Positions 35,306-47,709 of a stretch of DNA of 64,000 nt are shown piece by piece; the first letter of the stretch is position 1; each line of letters starts with the position of its first letter. The notes below the pieces were generated by a model. The model was not told the DNA's origin. It made no database searches and was given only the letters and a program-made list of their open reading frames with translations. The DNA comes from Sphagnum compactum (Eukaryota > Bryophyta > Sphagnopsida > Sphagnales): contig OZ234496.1 in the NCBI GenBank assembly GCA_965153455.1, positions 14,748,304-14,812,303 on the forward strand, given 5' to 3'. The position numbers and the translations under genes are program-made.

Positions 35306-36840
35306 GCGGTGTAACAAAGTCAGGTCTTGAAAAACCTCGGTAGGAGTAAGTAGGGTAAACATGCCCCCCACCGGTCATCACCCGTAACCGAACACCCCTC
35401 TTGTGCAGACCAGCGCTGGTGAATGGACAAAGTCCTTTGTGCAAGCGTTTGAATGAAACCCTATGATCGAACGCCCGGTCTTGAAAAAATATGTGCAGTC
35501 TTTTCATGTAATTCAAACGAATTTTTTTTTTTTGTGTGTGGTTATGGGCATGGGAAATAGCATAACAAAAATCAAAACATAATGTCATATGTAGTCATGT
35601 TTGGTTATGGGAAAGGATTAGCACATTGTATGTGTAGTCATGTTTGGTTATGGTAGAGGACCATTGTAATGCACATACTTGGGTGGGTTTAAGGGTTGAT
35701 ATAATTGTTTTTCAGAAAACAAACATAAGCAAAATGCAAATAAAAAATTGATTGTTTGGTTATTTTAGGCTCACATTAAAAGGCATGAAACTGCTCATGC
35801 CTAAACCCTAAACCTAACAAGGATACAATGCACAAGGATTAACAAAGGACATCCTTTTTTTGAATCCTTCAAGGCACCACATTTATTAGCCTCAAAGGAG
35901 AATCTTCAAAGATTCTTATTATGCATAAAATTTAAACATTCCCTCCAAAAAGAAAAAAGGCACAAATCAAAGTTTAAATTGCAACAAAGCTTACATCAAA
36001 TGAGTAGGCTACAACATTTTCTATTTTAATCTAAGTTTCAAGTATGTCCTCTCTATGAGCTAGGGTAGAAAAACAATTCCAACTTTGCTTAAAATTCCTA
36101 GGTCCTAATGTTGTAGTGGTGAGGAATTTTGATATGCTAATGATAGTAAAACATGTAGATAACAATAATCCAAGTTTGAGAGTGCACTTGTAGAAAATAG
36201 GTCTCAAAGAGAAAGTAAAAAAGCAAAAACTAAGTTCAAAAGTAGATTTGCAAAAGGTGAAAGTAGAGCGTGTAGAAGAGAAATCAACATCAAACATATA
36301 AGTTCAAATTGTAGACCAATTTTATAATTAAAGGTTCCAAAAATATTTGGATTATCCTTGGACCCAAAAATCCATAATTTAAAATGTTGCATCAAGGAAA
36401 TTCAAGAGAGCCAAAGATCAACTAAGTCATATCAATCGCTTTTACACATTTCTCCCCACTACATGCACAACAATAGAAGATGTTAATTTAGATTGAGATG
36501 ATTTTGTAAAATTTTATAAATTATTATGCTTTACTATAGAAATCTCTGAACGTGTTATAACAAAATTTCAAGATTTCCTACACTTTCTAGATTCTTGGGT
36601 TGTTTATAGGGAAGAAAAAGGCATACTACCATTAGTGAGGCCAAAACACATTCCACCAAATTACTGGAGGTTGGAACCAATAAGAAATAAGCAATCATGA
36701 ACTTGATAGTCCCTCGTAGGAGATAGAACAACATGTTGGATTTGCAAGTAGTACACCTTGTGGGTAACAAGGAAAATCTTCCCCCTATTCCTAACCCACA
36801 AAGCAAAAGATCATCACCATAACTAAATCAAATGCCTCCA
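35306..36840. other. Spacer upstream of H4
   Basis: No supported gene. 35330-35510 is moderately GC-rich with inverted words (e.g. ggtcttgaaaaa at two places, near 35322 and 35478). 35880-36800 holds only short frames without motifs. Confidence 0.45.
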
Positions 36841-36845
36841 AAACT

Positions 36846-37425
36846 AGAAGAGGCATGTGGATAGATGAAACGTTAGAAGCAACAATGGATGTTGTTGAGA
36901 GAAGGACACATTCCTTAAGGAAGGCCAAGAAGTCATGGAACATCCCAATGAGCTCCATTATTGACCACCTAAATGGAAAAACCAAATCTAAAAAGATGGG
37001 GTCAAGAGGTGTGCATACAAAAGAAGAGGATGTTGCAATGATCAATGGACCTTAGACATGTAGGAATGTGGATTGTCCATAAGCCTACAACAACTGAAAA
37101 TGAAGTTGCAAAGCTAACATAAACAAGGGATACACCATTCCGAAATGGAATATCATGCAATAGTTGGTGGTATTAGTTCAAACGAAAACACCTAGAAGTG
37201 AACATTTGACAAGCAAATTTGCAAAACATAAGGACTAACACCTATTTCCTATAATTCATTTCACACCAACTTGCAATCACTATACAACCAACAAAATTAC
37301 ACTGTAGATCATGTATGGAATTCAGATGAAACAAGAATTCAAGTTGGTAAACAATCTGGGGCAAGGGTTTTAGCTAGGAAAAGATCAAATGCAATTTATA
37401 GCACCATCCCTTAGTGAAGTGACAA
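36846..37425 (+). pseudogene. pogo/CENP-B-like (HTH_Psq - Tc5 - DDE_1) transposase relic
   Basis: The first open part (36855-37055) reads as an HTH_Psq DNA-binding domain (SLRKAKKSWNIPMSSIIDHL, NGKTKSKKMGSRGV). After several stops and frame changes come pieces like PFRNGIPCNSWWYWFKRRHPE (near 37136-37200) and VWNSDETRIQVGKQSG (near 37313-37365), matching the Tc5-type HTH and the first catalytic Asp region of the DDE_1 endonuclease. At least two frameshifts and in-frame stops break the gene. Remaining DDE residues are missing. The element ends and TA target duplication were not found. This is a decayed Tc1/pogo-superfamily copy. Confidence 0.65.
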
Positions 37426-39853
37426 GATTGGTTGGCTGGTAGGTACCAGTGTTGGCCAATTCCAACTTTTAACCATACCCTTGGATTTCGGTTAATGTTC
37501 TTTTTTCTTTTTTTCTTTTTTTTGGGTGTAAAGAAAACCTTAATTATAGTTATTTATTTATTTTTCAAAAAATGAAATTGTTGGTTTTAATTTTTTGGGT
37601 TTTTTTTCATACCAATTCTTAGTTCTCGGATTTGCAACTATTAGAAACCCATGGTTTTGGGGACAGAGTTATGTCAAGTTCAATTGGTTCTTGAACCAGT
37701 TTTGTTACTATTTAATGGTTAGTTTCATGTTTTTTAATTTTTTTTTTCATTATTATGTGAAGTAATGTGAATTGTGTAAAAATATGGTTGCACACAATTA
37801 TGTGCATACGTTATAATGTATTTCAAAATTAAAAAAACTTTAAGGCATTTTCAAACAAAAATCATGATGACTATGAAACACTAATTTTTCAAACTTAGCC
37901 AAGTGAGAGACATGGACTTGAAAACTATGTACCTTTCATTTTGGGGGAAAAATTAATCTATGTTGCCATCAATTTTTGGAAACATTTGTTAGCGATGATT
38001 TGAGGTGAATTGGTTATGCATCACTGCTGGGTTCTTGTCTACCAAACTACATGCAATACCACGTACCTAAGTAGTAAAGACATGTTATATGTTATAACTA
38101 TTATTAATAAACATTATAAGAAAAAGGAACATTCATACAGAAAAAACCATCATGTTCATGAGAATAAGAACATAATATTTATTCACAGGTCTAAGTACAT
38201 AAGTGTTATTGTCCTAGGTTGCTTGGTAACGACTATTCTTTTCCTTCCTTTATATCTCTATTTTTCCCCTCCCCCACCTCCTCAAACCTTCAGATTGTTA
38301 TGCTTACGTCATTTGGGCAGGTCCCTGAGTTTGACAGGTAAATGTGTTGACAATGAACCTAGTAGTTCCTACTGAATATCAATGACATGTTTTCCCTGGT
38401 TTAGTTATAGCTCAATTTGACTGACTGACAGCCTGGTTTTGGCAAGGTACTTACCAAGACTTCTACAACTACACACTATTCCCTATTCGATAAGCATTAT
38501 GTTCCTAACATTATGTTCCAATTATTGAATAAACCTATTCATTGCGTGGAACTACTGCTTGAAGATGTTGGTTAAGGTTAAGAAGTCATCAATATCTCAT
38601 CTAAATTGACCTTGATGCAAAACTCTCTATGTGCACCATCCCCGACAGAAACTTTTGATACGCCTTGTCCTTTCCTAGAACCAATGGATGTGGCAGGCAC
38701 TACTAAAACTCATGCGGCGTCAAACTCCTTGAGTTTCTATGAAGTTGTCTAACTAGATGATCTGCTCTAAAGATAATAGTTTGTAATGTCGTCGAAATCC
38801 TTCCAAGCTACGCTTTGGCCACATGTAGATTTGGTCCTTTTGTTGTGTAACGCCAACTTATTGATGTCATTACTTCCTTTACTATATCCTTGATTGCACA
38901 ACTTTCTAGTAGATCTTCCAACCTCTGTGCCCACAACCATGCCTCCATGGAGTCCTCCTTCACCTTCTTTTCAATGGTATTTGGTATAGGGTCTTTTCTA
39001 GCCATGACATAGGTCAATTTATGATTGATACCATGGTGTGCTTCAAGTAGTACTTGTTATATGCCACCTCCAACTTGTAGTATTATCGCAACACATGCAC
39101 ACCCAAATAACCAGTCAGATGTTCCAGCACACCATACCCACATCCTTCGTTAAAAACAACGTAACCATAGAGAATGAATACTCCCAAGACTCCCTATCCT
39201 GGATCTTCCACATGCACTCAAAATCTTCAATGATGATTTTGGCATTCAGCATTGGTGGAGTGAATCCTATCGAAAAACATGTTTGCAGGTAGTAGATGAA
39301 ATAATACTCCTCCAGATGGGAAATGATTAGCAAAATAATACTCCAACTCCTTCAAAATGTGCAATATGTCATTCAGGCTACATGATTTCATTCCCACAAC
39401 TTTTGCGTCAGATGTTGGAGGAACAATCCTTACTTGCTCATTACAGATGGGACGACGTATGCAAGTTCAATACTAATTTGTCAATGGTGAATGCTATCGT
39501 GGTGGGGAATCTTCAAGTGGTTGCTCTGAAATCCTATCCCTTCCCCATTTTCCCCTTTGTTACGACTTTTCTCCCCACTCTTACAATTCTCCAATTGTTC
39601 CTTTCTTCCAGTTTGCTCGGCAAACTTAATGATTGTGATTTCTCGCATAGTATCTTGATCTTCCTCCTCTTCCTCTGATTTTATGCCTTTGGACTCTTCT
39701 CATTCCTTCAAACTTGCGTGCGCTGCATCAAGCTGCATCACCATATTTTTCTCTTTTTGGTAATACAAATGTACCATTGATAATCGAGTTTCACTAAGGA
39801 CTTCAAAGAGCTCCTCACCTTGGTTTTCCAGTAGTTGATCAAAAAACACCACC
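37426..39853. other. Gene-poor spacer
   Basis: T-rich and A-rich sequence to about 38200, then a lower-AT stretch with broken minus-strand frames (38808-39017, reading EDSMEAWLWAQRLEDLLESC, and 39115-39333). These may be remnants of a retroelement or host gene. They were not recognised. Confidence 0.4.
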
Positions 39854-39856
39854 TTA

Positions 39857-41235
39857 CACTAGTAGAAATCAATCAAAATGTAACCACTCCATTTACGACT
39901 ACATGCGACTTTTGCGACTGGATTTGGGAATATTTGCACTTACAAAACCAAATTTCAACTATTTTGGTCATTCTCAGAACTATGATGCAACTATTAAAAT
40001 TTTCATTATATTGGTTGGATCAATTTTACATTCATTTTCATCAATTAATAGGTTGATATGTCCCATTACTCGCCGTAGTCACCAAATTAGTTGCATCCCA
40101 AAGGTATTCTACAATGACATACGGGTGTATTTTAATGTATGTACTAAAATTATATGTATATGCATACGTATGTATATTGTTCATATAATGAATCTCACAA
40201 TTAATATTTGAACTTTGAATTTTTTATTCAAATCTGAAAATTGATATGTCAATTATGAAAACTACTATTTTAGTTTTTAAAAACAATATTAGAAATTGAA
40301 ACTTGATATTTGAATCTGAAAATTATTATTTCAATTGTTTAGAAGATTATTTGAATTTCAAATTTTTGATTTGAATATGATATTTTCAATTTAAATTCAA
40401 AAAGGCTTCTTTGATCTAAAAATTGATATTTGAATTCTAAATTCATGTTTTCGAATCCAAAAATTAGTATTTCAATTCAGATTGTTATTAATTGATTATA
40501 AAAATGGACATTTTAATTTTGAATATTTTTATGTGAATATGGAAATTTATATTTCAATTTCGAAAAAAATTCATTTAACTTTTCAATAATCATTTGATTT
40601 GAACCTGAAATTTCAATTCCAAATTATTATTTGGGAGTTTCAAAATTAATACTTCTAGTCTGAAATAATTTATTGAGTCTAAAAATGGACATTTCAATTT
40701 GAATATTGTTATTTGAATCTGAAAATTTACATTTCAATTCTGGAAATTGTTATTAAATTTAAAAAACTTATTTGATCTAGAAATTGATATTTGAATTCTA
40801 AATTATTATTTTCGAATCTAGAAATTAGTATTTCAATTCAAAAACTATATTGAGTCTAAATAATTGACATTTTGATTTTAAATATTTTTATTTCAACTTG
40901 AAATTTGTTATTTGAATTTTGAAGTTTTAAATTTAAATTTTAAGAAATTATTTGACTTGAAAGTTGAAATTTTAATTCCAAATTATTAATTAGGATTTTC
41001 GAAATTAATATTTCAATTCAGAAAATTATTAGTTGAGTCTTAAAATGGACATTTTAATTTTGAATATTATTATTTGAATCTGAAAATTGACATTTCAATT
41101 CTGAAATTTGTTATTTAACTTCAATAAACTTATTTGATCTAAAATTTGATATTTGAATTACTATTTTGGAATCTTAAATTTATATTGTAATTGAAAAAAT
41201 ATTGATTGAGTTTTAAGGGTTTTTTCTATTAGTGT
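39857..41235. mobile_element. Small non-autonomous CACTA element, 1,379 bp
   Basis: It starts CACTAGTAGAAA at 39857 and ends with the inverted repeat of CACTAATAGAAA at 41235 (11 of 12 matching). It is flanked by TTA at 39854-39856 and TTA at 41236-41238, a 3-bp target duplication. It contains no coding sequence. Most of the interior is a degenerate tandem repeat of about 180 bp. The ends differ from those of the 8.8-kb element, so it belongs to another CACTA family. Confidence 0.85.
40250..41220. repeat. About 180-bp degenerate tandem repeat filling the small CACTA element
   Basis: The landmark (g)gacatttcaattt(t)gaatatt recurs near 40506, 40687, 40865 and 41047, giving spacings of 181, 178 and 182 bp, with further partial units on both sides. 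Each unit is itself made of short words such as gaatctgaaaattgatattt and caattctgaaa. The last unit runs directly into the right terminal repeat. Confidence 0.75.
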
Positions 41236-41238
41236 TAT

Positions 41239-41924
41239 CCATAATAAATCACTTCTATAAATAATTATAAATGATTATGTTTATTAAATCTAAGTTACAC
41301 TAAATAATTATTGTTATAACATAGATTTGCATATTATCTAATTTATATTTTTATATTAGAAAAAATTATTAATGTAATTAATGTGACATTATTTTAAAAC
41401 CATTGCAAGTACGTCGTATAAGAATTAATTAATATGTGCATAATTATTGTTAAATTTAACATAATTATTCACACTTTGTAATTTATAACTTCAAACTTAA
41501 ATTAAAATTTTGGGAAAATTATAGTGTAGTTAAAATAATAATTTTACTAATTTTAATGTCATGAACTATTATATAATAATAATAATATTAAAAATCTTGT
41601 GATTCATCATCTATGATAAATATTTTATAGTAATTTTATAATAATTATGAAAATTAATGTTATGTTTAACAAATTATTGTATTTATAGTTAATAATTACC
41701 AAGACAAAGAAATTATTTGAACTATAATATTTTTACAATAATAAATGTAATTATACAATAAGTAATGTAATTAGTTGAATATGAGCTCATGCTACATATG
41801 GATAAAGTCTGCCAAAATTGTGGCATGGTACAAAAACATGGCCTTGTGTTTATGCACATATAGTATGGAAACCAGTGATAAGTTCATTAAAGACCATAAA
41901 CTCGAAACCTGACCCATTAACTAC
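41239..41924. other. AT-rich spacer
   Basis: Extremely A/T-rich to about 41780, then a short moderate-complexity stretch up to the stop codon of the CACTA accessory gene. Nothing else seen. Confidence 0.5.
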
Positions 41925-44454
41925 TCATTTTCTCTTCAGCAAAAATTGACCTTTCCATACCAAATTACTACCCATTACATCCTGCAACTTCAATTTAGGG
42001 GGATCATCATCCTCATTTGTCACAAACAATGGAATATTGCTAAAACCTTCCATGATTTCACCAAGTTGCTCTCGAAACCACCCAGCTTCAATGGTAATGC
42101 CATGGTGTACACATGCTTGCCCACCAATCCCTGATATTAGTCTTGTTGCAATAACCGCTTCTTTGGTAGGATTAATCAAAAGTACCGAATCCCCCATTTC
42201 AAACTGCACATCCATAGAAACATTTTGTACAACTTAGCATTATCCCATATCAATATGAAACCATTCTATTTAAACCCATTGTGATAATTTTGATGTTTGA
42301 ACCTCACTAAACCTATCAAGCAATTATTGCCCAATCTCACCTCTTCTTCAACCCGTGATACCTTGTTTGTAACAGACCGCGCCCGTGTGTTGACACCAAC
42401 TGGGGTTACATGTATGGTCTTCCTCTTTTTACTCTGCCATCGTAACAATTCCCACTAACCCCACCATTAACTTATTGGTTAATGTTGGTTACCAGAACAA
42501 CATTTTTTTCTCGTAGTAACATCAAATCATCACGAGTCCCAAAATTATTGGCCAACCTAAGGCATACAAACCCACTTTTTGTTTCACCTCTATCACACTT
42601 AATAGTTGTGGTCTTTATCTACATTGTTATGGCAGATTCCTAGGAGTTACTTCAAAAATAGATAAATTCCAAAATGGTGTTATAAACAATGTTGGCACAT
42701 ATGTTAGATCAACTTTGGATAGATCTCATTATTCACATTAGAAAGTTGCAAATTATTTGTTACCACATAAGTACAACTAAATGTTTGAACTACTTATTGT
42801 TATGATTGTGATTGTGATCCTAAGAATTCACAAGACATTGATAATACCTTTGTAATTTTGCTTGCATCCTGCCATCCATGGGTACTACCATCTTTAATAA
42901 CAGCTATTGAAATAGGGTTTGCCCCAAGTGTTCTTGTTACTAGAGTTTCCTTCACACTTGTCGATCGTATATCATTCCACCCGGATTTGTATTTGCTAAA
43001 AATTTTGCCATGACAGATTCGACAATTGTATGCAACTGTTCTATGCCTCGAGCAATGGTTGCTTCCAAAACCTCAACATGGCCAGTCATTTCTGGCAATT
43101 GTGTTTCAATTGCTTGAATTCGGGCAGAAAGAACAGTCAAATATGACCCCTGCCACAATTGCAAATAATTTCTCAGCATTGAGCACCAACTATTGAGTAT
43201 TATTATTTGTTATCCCACATGAATCTACGTTTCCACATCTATATTTGCAAATTGTGGGCACTCACTTGATTTTGGTTGTTAACTGAGTCTAGCCCTGTAG
43301 CTGCCATTTCTGATAACAATGGGCTTCGACGATTCTCCATTCTCTGCAACCCAATAAAATCCCGAAACCTAGTCACCCATTTGTTATAAAAAATTAGCAA
43401 CAATATACATAGAAAATCAAAGATTAAAAAAAGATGGTTGAAAGTGACATACCAATTTTGCTTCAGCCCTAGCTCTCCCCCCACGTCCATATTTACTAAC
43501 ATTCATGACTGCACCTTTTGCATCTGTTAGTTGATCTGTCTTTTTCTTGGTATCCTGTTCAGACCAATATGCCACCAAACTTTCCCACTGGTTTGCATCC
43601 ACACCCATAGGGCATGTTGCAGGCCCATGCCTTTTATAACATTTTTTCAGTCGAGCTCGTTCAGATTTCATGAATCGTCTTATGCAGTCTCTGAAATTAC
43701 GTGCACTCAGTTCATGATTGAAATATTCGAATAAATCATCCAATTGTCTACGGAGCTCACTCATGTCAACGGGATTTTGATCACCTACCTTCACGATAGC
43801 CATATTAAGGCAGCGTGGTACAATCCCTCGAAGTGCATTATCCCATTCATTCTTTCCATCACATGCCTCATCTATTTTTCCATTTTTTGTCACCTCCACT
43901 TTGTAAGGTGGCAATCCTGCCTTCCTCCGCTCTTCAACTTCACCTTCTAATGTCCTTTTTGCATACCTTTGGTCCGTTCGAATTTTTGCCTTGGACTTGG
44001 CAATAGGTTCCTCCACCTCTATACCCTCAATAGTTGTAGGTATGGTTGTTGATTGGGACCTTGCACATACTTGAACAAATGTTTGGCCTACCCTAACCCC
44101 ATGGGCCTCTTGTGATTGCATAGATCTGCTGCAGCAAAATCCAGGCCCATGCCAATTTTGGGGTTGATTGTTCAAGCACGTACCTTGGGAATAATTTTGC
44201 CAGTGTCCTTGACAACCTCCATGTCCCGGTGGCCCGTAATGCCCAGACTGTGGTGGGCATTCTTGTTGTCCACAAGTTGATTTCCATGCTTGCCCACTAT
44301 AACCTAATGTGAGGCCCCCTTGTTTGTGGAGGAGCTGTCCTTCTACTGGGACAAGCAGGCTAGGTCCCCCTTCACCCCTGTGTGAAGGGCTATTGTTGCA
44401 AACTTCATTTACATTTGCTTTCTGCCCAAGCCAAATCCACATACATGTTAGCAA
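41925..44454 (-). CDS. CACTA accessory protein (Transposase_24/23, TNP1-like), multi-exon
   Basis: Minus-strand pieces at 44454-43455, about 43345-43264, about 43152-42955 and 42215-41925 look like exons of one transposon gene, with donors GTATGT (near 43450) and GTGAGT (near 43263) and an acceptor ggttgcag. The first carries a Gly/Gln/His-rich leader and then a plant PTTA/En-Spm Transposase_24-like domain (LRRQLDDLFEYFNHELSARN, WESLVAYWSEQDTKKK). Next come ENRRSPLLSEM and a coiled coil (ARIQAIETQLPEM, HVEVLEATIARGIEQL). The last piece resembles the Transposase_23 domain (MDVQFEMGDSVLLINPTKEA to LVWKGQFLL). In En/Spm-type elements these domains make up the TNPA-like protein. Exon joins are approximate, and a stop directly after the third piece (near 42955) may mean a separate isoform or a break. 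No transposase gene or element ends enclose it. Confidence 0.6.
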
Positions 44455-44989
44455 CTATTTCACCAAAAGCTCTAAAAAAGGTAACCATGCAATATAATTA
44501 GATGGTGATCCATTCTATAACTATAGAACTAAGAATGAATAAGATGTCTTGTATAAAGTTGCATCATTATCTTATTTATCTTTTAGTGTGTAACTTGTTG
44601 ATAACAATGTATCAATGAATCCTAGTTAGGATGGATGACAGAAAGTCAAATCAACATTCATGACATGGCAAAGAAAACTTTATGGTAAGTAAGCATTGTA
44701 TCAGTTCATGCAAAAGACCAAACTTAACACAAGCAGAAAAACATGGTAATAAGTATGTCAATGTCATTCCCAAAGTATCCTACCATCAACTTATCATGGG
44801 TACATTTGCAACGAGGTTCAAACTTGTTGCTCAAATGAAGGAAATGACAACATTGCTTGTGTTATGTTGTTAATGATGGAATCCTGTTGAAGTCTACAGA
44901 ATCAGAACCCTTACACAATTCATCTCAATTCCACTGGTGATCATGGAGGTTTGCAACGTCTTAACAAAGGATTCACGGACAAGAACCAC

Positions 44990-45165
44990 GGAGAGGCATC
45001 AAGGAAAACAGAGATTCTACCTTGGAGGGCTTTGTCCAATTTGCCTGAAAATACTAACAAGAAGGTTGTCTTCCCTGCACCTGGTGGTCCGAGAAGTAGT
45101 GTCATCTTGCAAGTCACCAGCAAAAGAAATTCCAGGATAATCCGCTGTGTCAAGTAGCTATTGGG
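44990..45165 (-). pseudogene. ABCG/PDR transporter fragment (first Walker A)
   Basis: On the minus strand the sequence reads [20 protein letters not shown] followed by FSGKLDKALQG. This is the first nucleotide-binding domain P-loop of PDR-type ABCG proteins (consensus [24 protein letters not shown]). Flanking residues on both sides soon lose similarity and there are no other exons, so only one short piece of a gene is present. It lies about 500 bp upstream of UREG in antisense, 12 kb from the intact ABCG gene at the right edge of the window. It is probably an inactive duplicated fragment. Confidence 0.7.
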
Positions 45166-45659
45166 TGTCATCGGATGGCATGTGAGAGACTCTCTCACAG
45201 CACATTGTGTGATCTCGAGGCTCATGTGAGGACAAAATTGGCTAATATGCTTGAACATATACATGTAGAAAGAAAACAAACAAACCTGCCAGGTTTGATG
45301 CTGGCACTGACATCACTGAGAATAATATGCTTTTGCGAGACGTTGGGGCAGGCTGTGCAAAGCATGACTATCTTTGTATTCCGTAGAATTTTTTTCGGTT
45401 TTCCTTCTCGTATTGTAGAAAACCCTAAAACCTCAAGCGACAGTTGAAGCTTCAGAAATCTTCTTCAATGCTTCCTCTTCCTCTGTGTTTGTTCTCTTCA
45501 CACCAGCATTAGGGTTAGCTCTTCACGCAGCAGAAGCAGCAACCGCAGCTTCATGATCATCATAACAGCAGCAAACGTTTCAAAACTTCTTTGCCAACTG
45601 CCGGAACAGTTCTTCAATTCGCCTCAGTTTTGGATTTCTGAGCAATAATTCCTAGTACC

Positions 45660-47709
45660 ATGGCGCATCAAGATGAGGGAGCATCCCACACACACAGTAG
45701 TACTGGGTTAGCGCCACATACCCATGACGGATTACCACCCAACACACAGAGTAGCAGTGGGTTAGCACCACATACCCATGACGGATTACCAGCCCACACA
45801 CACATCAGTAGTGGGTTAGCACCACATACACATGATGGATTAGCACCCCACACACATGAGCCTCTGGAATCACCTGGTTTCTTCAGTCGACGAGCTCCAC
45901 CTTTGTCGATGCGTGACTTCCATGAACGTGCATTTACAGTGGGCATTGGTGGGCCTGTTGGATCCGGGTGTGTGCAATATGCCTTTCATATATGTCTTGT
46001 ATTTTTTTTCTGTTTTGTTTTTGTATACTCATGTTCATGTGTGGTTGTGGTATTTGTATTTTTTGTCTTGCCATTATTTCATTCCTGTGTGGGATTTTCC
46101 TGTTTTTTTGTCTCATGAAATCGCTCTTCTTGTCTTCTTTCTGGTCTACTCTTTTCTGTGTTTAGGGTTTAGGGTTCTGCTTTCACCTGCTTCTTACTCT
46201 CTCGCGAACAACAATTGCACTATGAGAATTTGCTGTCAGTTCTCACTTGAAGTCCATGTGTTTTGTGGTCTTCTTGCATGCAGGAAAACTGCACTCATGC
46301 TAGCACTTTGTGAAGCATTGCGGGACAAATACAGCATTGCTGCTGTAAGTGCCCTGTTCTTACCCTATACTCCTAAATATACCTGCGTTCTCCTAGCCCT
46401 AGTCATCACCATGAGCAGCTTGAGAGGAACAAGAGGTCGAGACAAGATGAACTTGGACATGTGAAATTATGTTGCAATTGTGACAGCTACATTATCAAGA
46501 ACTCCACTCTGAAGAAATTTGAAAAAATGATCATGTTGTAAAGGGAGCTTGTGTAACATTTGTAGAGGCATTTCCACTGGCTACAACTGTGGTCACTAAA
46601 AAATTGAGTGACTTTAATCCTGTGGTTGCAGGTAACAAATGACATTTTCACAAAAGAGGATGGTGAATTTCTTGTTAAGAATAAAGCTCTAGCTCCAGAA
46701 AGAATTCGAGCAGTGCAGACAGGAGGGTGCCCCCATGCAGCCATTCGAGAAGATATCAGCATTAACTTGGGGCCCCTTGAAGAGCTTTCACAGACTTTTG
46801 ATGCCAACATTTTACTTTGCGAGTCTGGAGGAGGTATAAGCAGCTATGATAGTGGCACATGGGAATCTTTGACATTGATTCTTGTTTTGGTTGAGAGTTG
46901 TCTCTTGTATTCAGCAATCTTTCTGTGATTCTCAAGATATTAGATATCAGTAATCTGGTCTCGTTGTGGTGAACTTTGCAGATAACCTGGCAGCAAATTT
47001 CAGCAGAGAGCTGGCAGACTACATAATCTACATCATCGATGTGTCAGGAGGGGACAAGATTCCTCGAAAAGGTGGCCCAGGCATTACACAAGCGGATCTT
47101 CTTGTAAGTGTGCAATTCAAAGAGTTGGTGATTGAGATGTAAATCACTCCAGGGATAAGAGAGATGGTATTTAAACAAGCTTAATGAGAGCACCCTTACT
47201 ACTCAATTGTGAGAAGTATCAAACCAACTGACAAACTTTTGAATGGTACATATGGATTTGAGAGCACCAATTATGTTGTTGCTGGGCAGTGAAGGATGTA
47301 TCTTCAGGGCCCTTTTCAAAATGATAGAGCTCATCTAAAATGCAGGTAATAAACAAGACAGATCTAGCAGAGGCAATTGGTGCTGACTTGAAGGTTATGG
47401 AGCATGATGCACTCCATATGCGTGATGGTGGTCCAATTGAGTTTGCCCAGGTAATTCTTTCATTTCAGCTTGCAAGAATCTTGCAACTCTTTCTTTTTGG
47501 ACTAGTCTTGCATGCTTGTTACACTAATAGTTTCTTTCTTCAGCAACACTTCAAGGAAAGTGTGAAGTTTTAAAAAGGTTTTTTAAGTTAAAGGTTTGGG
47601 ATGCTTACATATGCGGGCTGTTGGGTGACAGGTGAAACATGGGGTAGGTGTGCAATCCATAGTGGACCATGTGGTGAAGGCATTTGAAAAGGTGACTAAG
47701 TTCAACTGA
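45660..47709 (+). CDS. UREG: Urease accessory protein UreG
   Basis: Six exons: 45660-45967, 46284-46344, 46632-46833, 46982-47103, 47346-47450 and 47632-47709, all with GT..AG borders and continuous phase, giving 291 aa. UreG is a SIMIBI-class GTPase that delivers nickel to apo-urease with UreD and UreF in the cytosol. Visible motifs are the P-loop GPVGSGKT (split by intron 1), the metal-binding [26 protein letters not shown], the [15 protein letters not shown] region and the guanine motif NKTD. The N-terminal about 75 residues are His-rich and made of an 18-residue unit repeated three times (54 bp in DNA), e.g. [12 protein letters not shown]; plant UreGs normally have a shorter His-rich tail that buffers nickel. 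Upstream are telo-box-like accctaaa words near 45423. Confidence 0.95.
45695..45870 (+). repeat. 54-bp coding tandem repeat in UREG exon 1
   Basis: The word gggttagc recurs at 45705, 45759 and 45813, exactly 54 bp apart, and a shorter fourth unit follows. Each unit encodes about 18 residues with two to four His. Confidence 0.9.

Noticed and set aside
38698-38715. CACTACTAAAACTC resembling a CACTA end
   Set aside because: No inverted partner seen; isolated motif in spacer DNA.
38808-39333. Minus-strand frames with EDSMEAWLWAQRLEDLLESC
   Set aside because: Protein-like but broken by stops and not assignable to any family I know.
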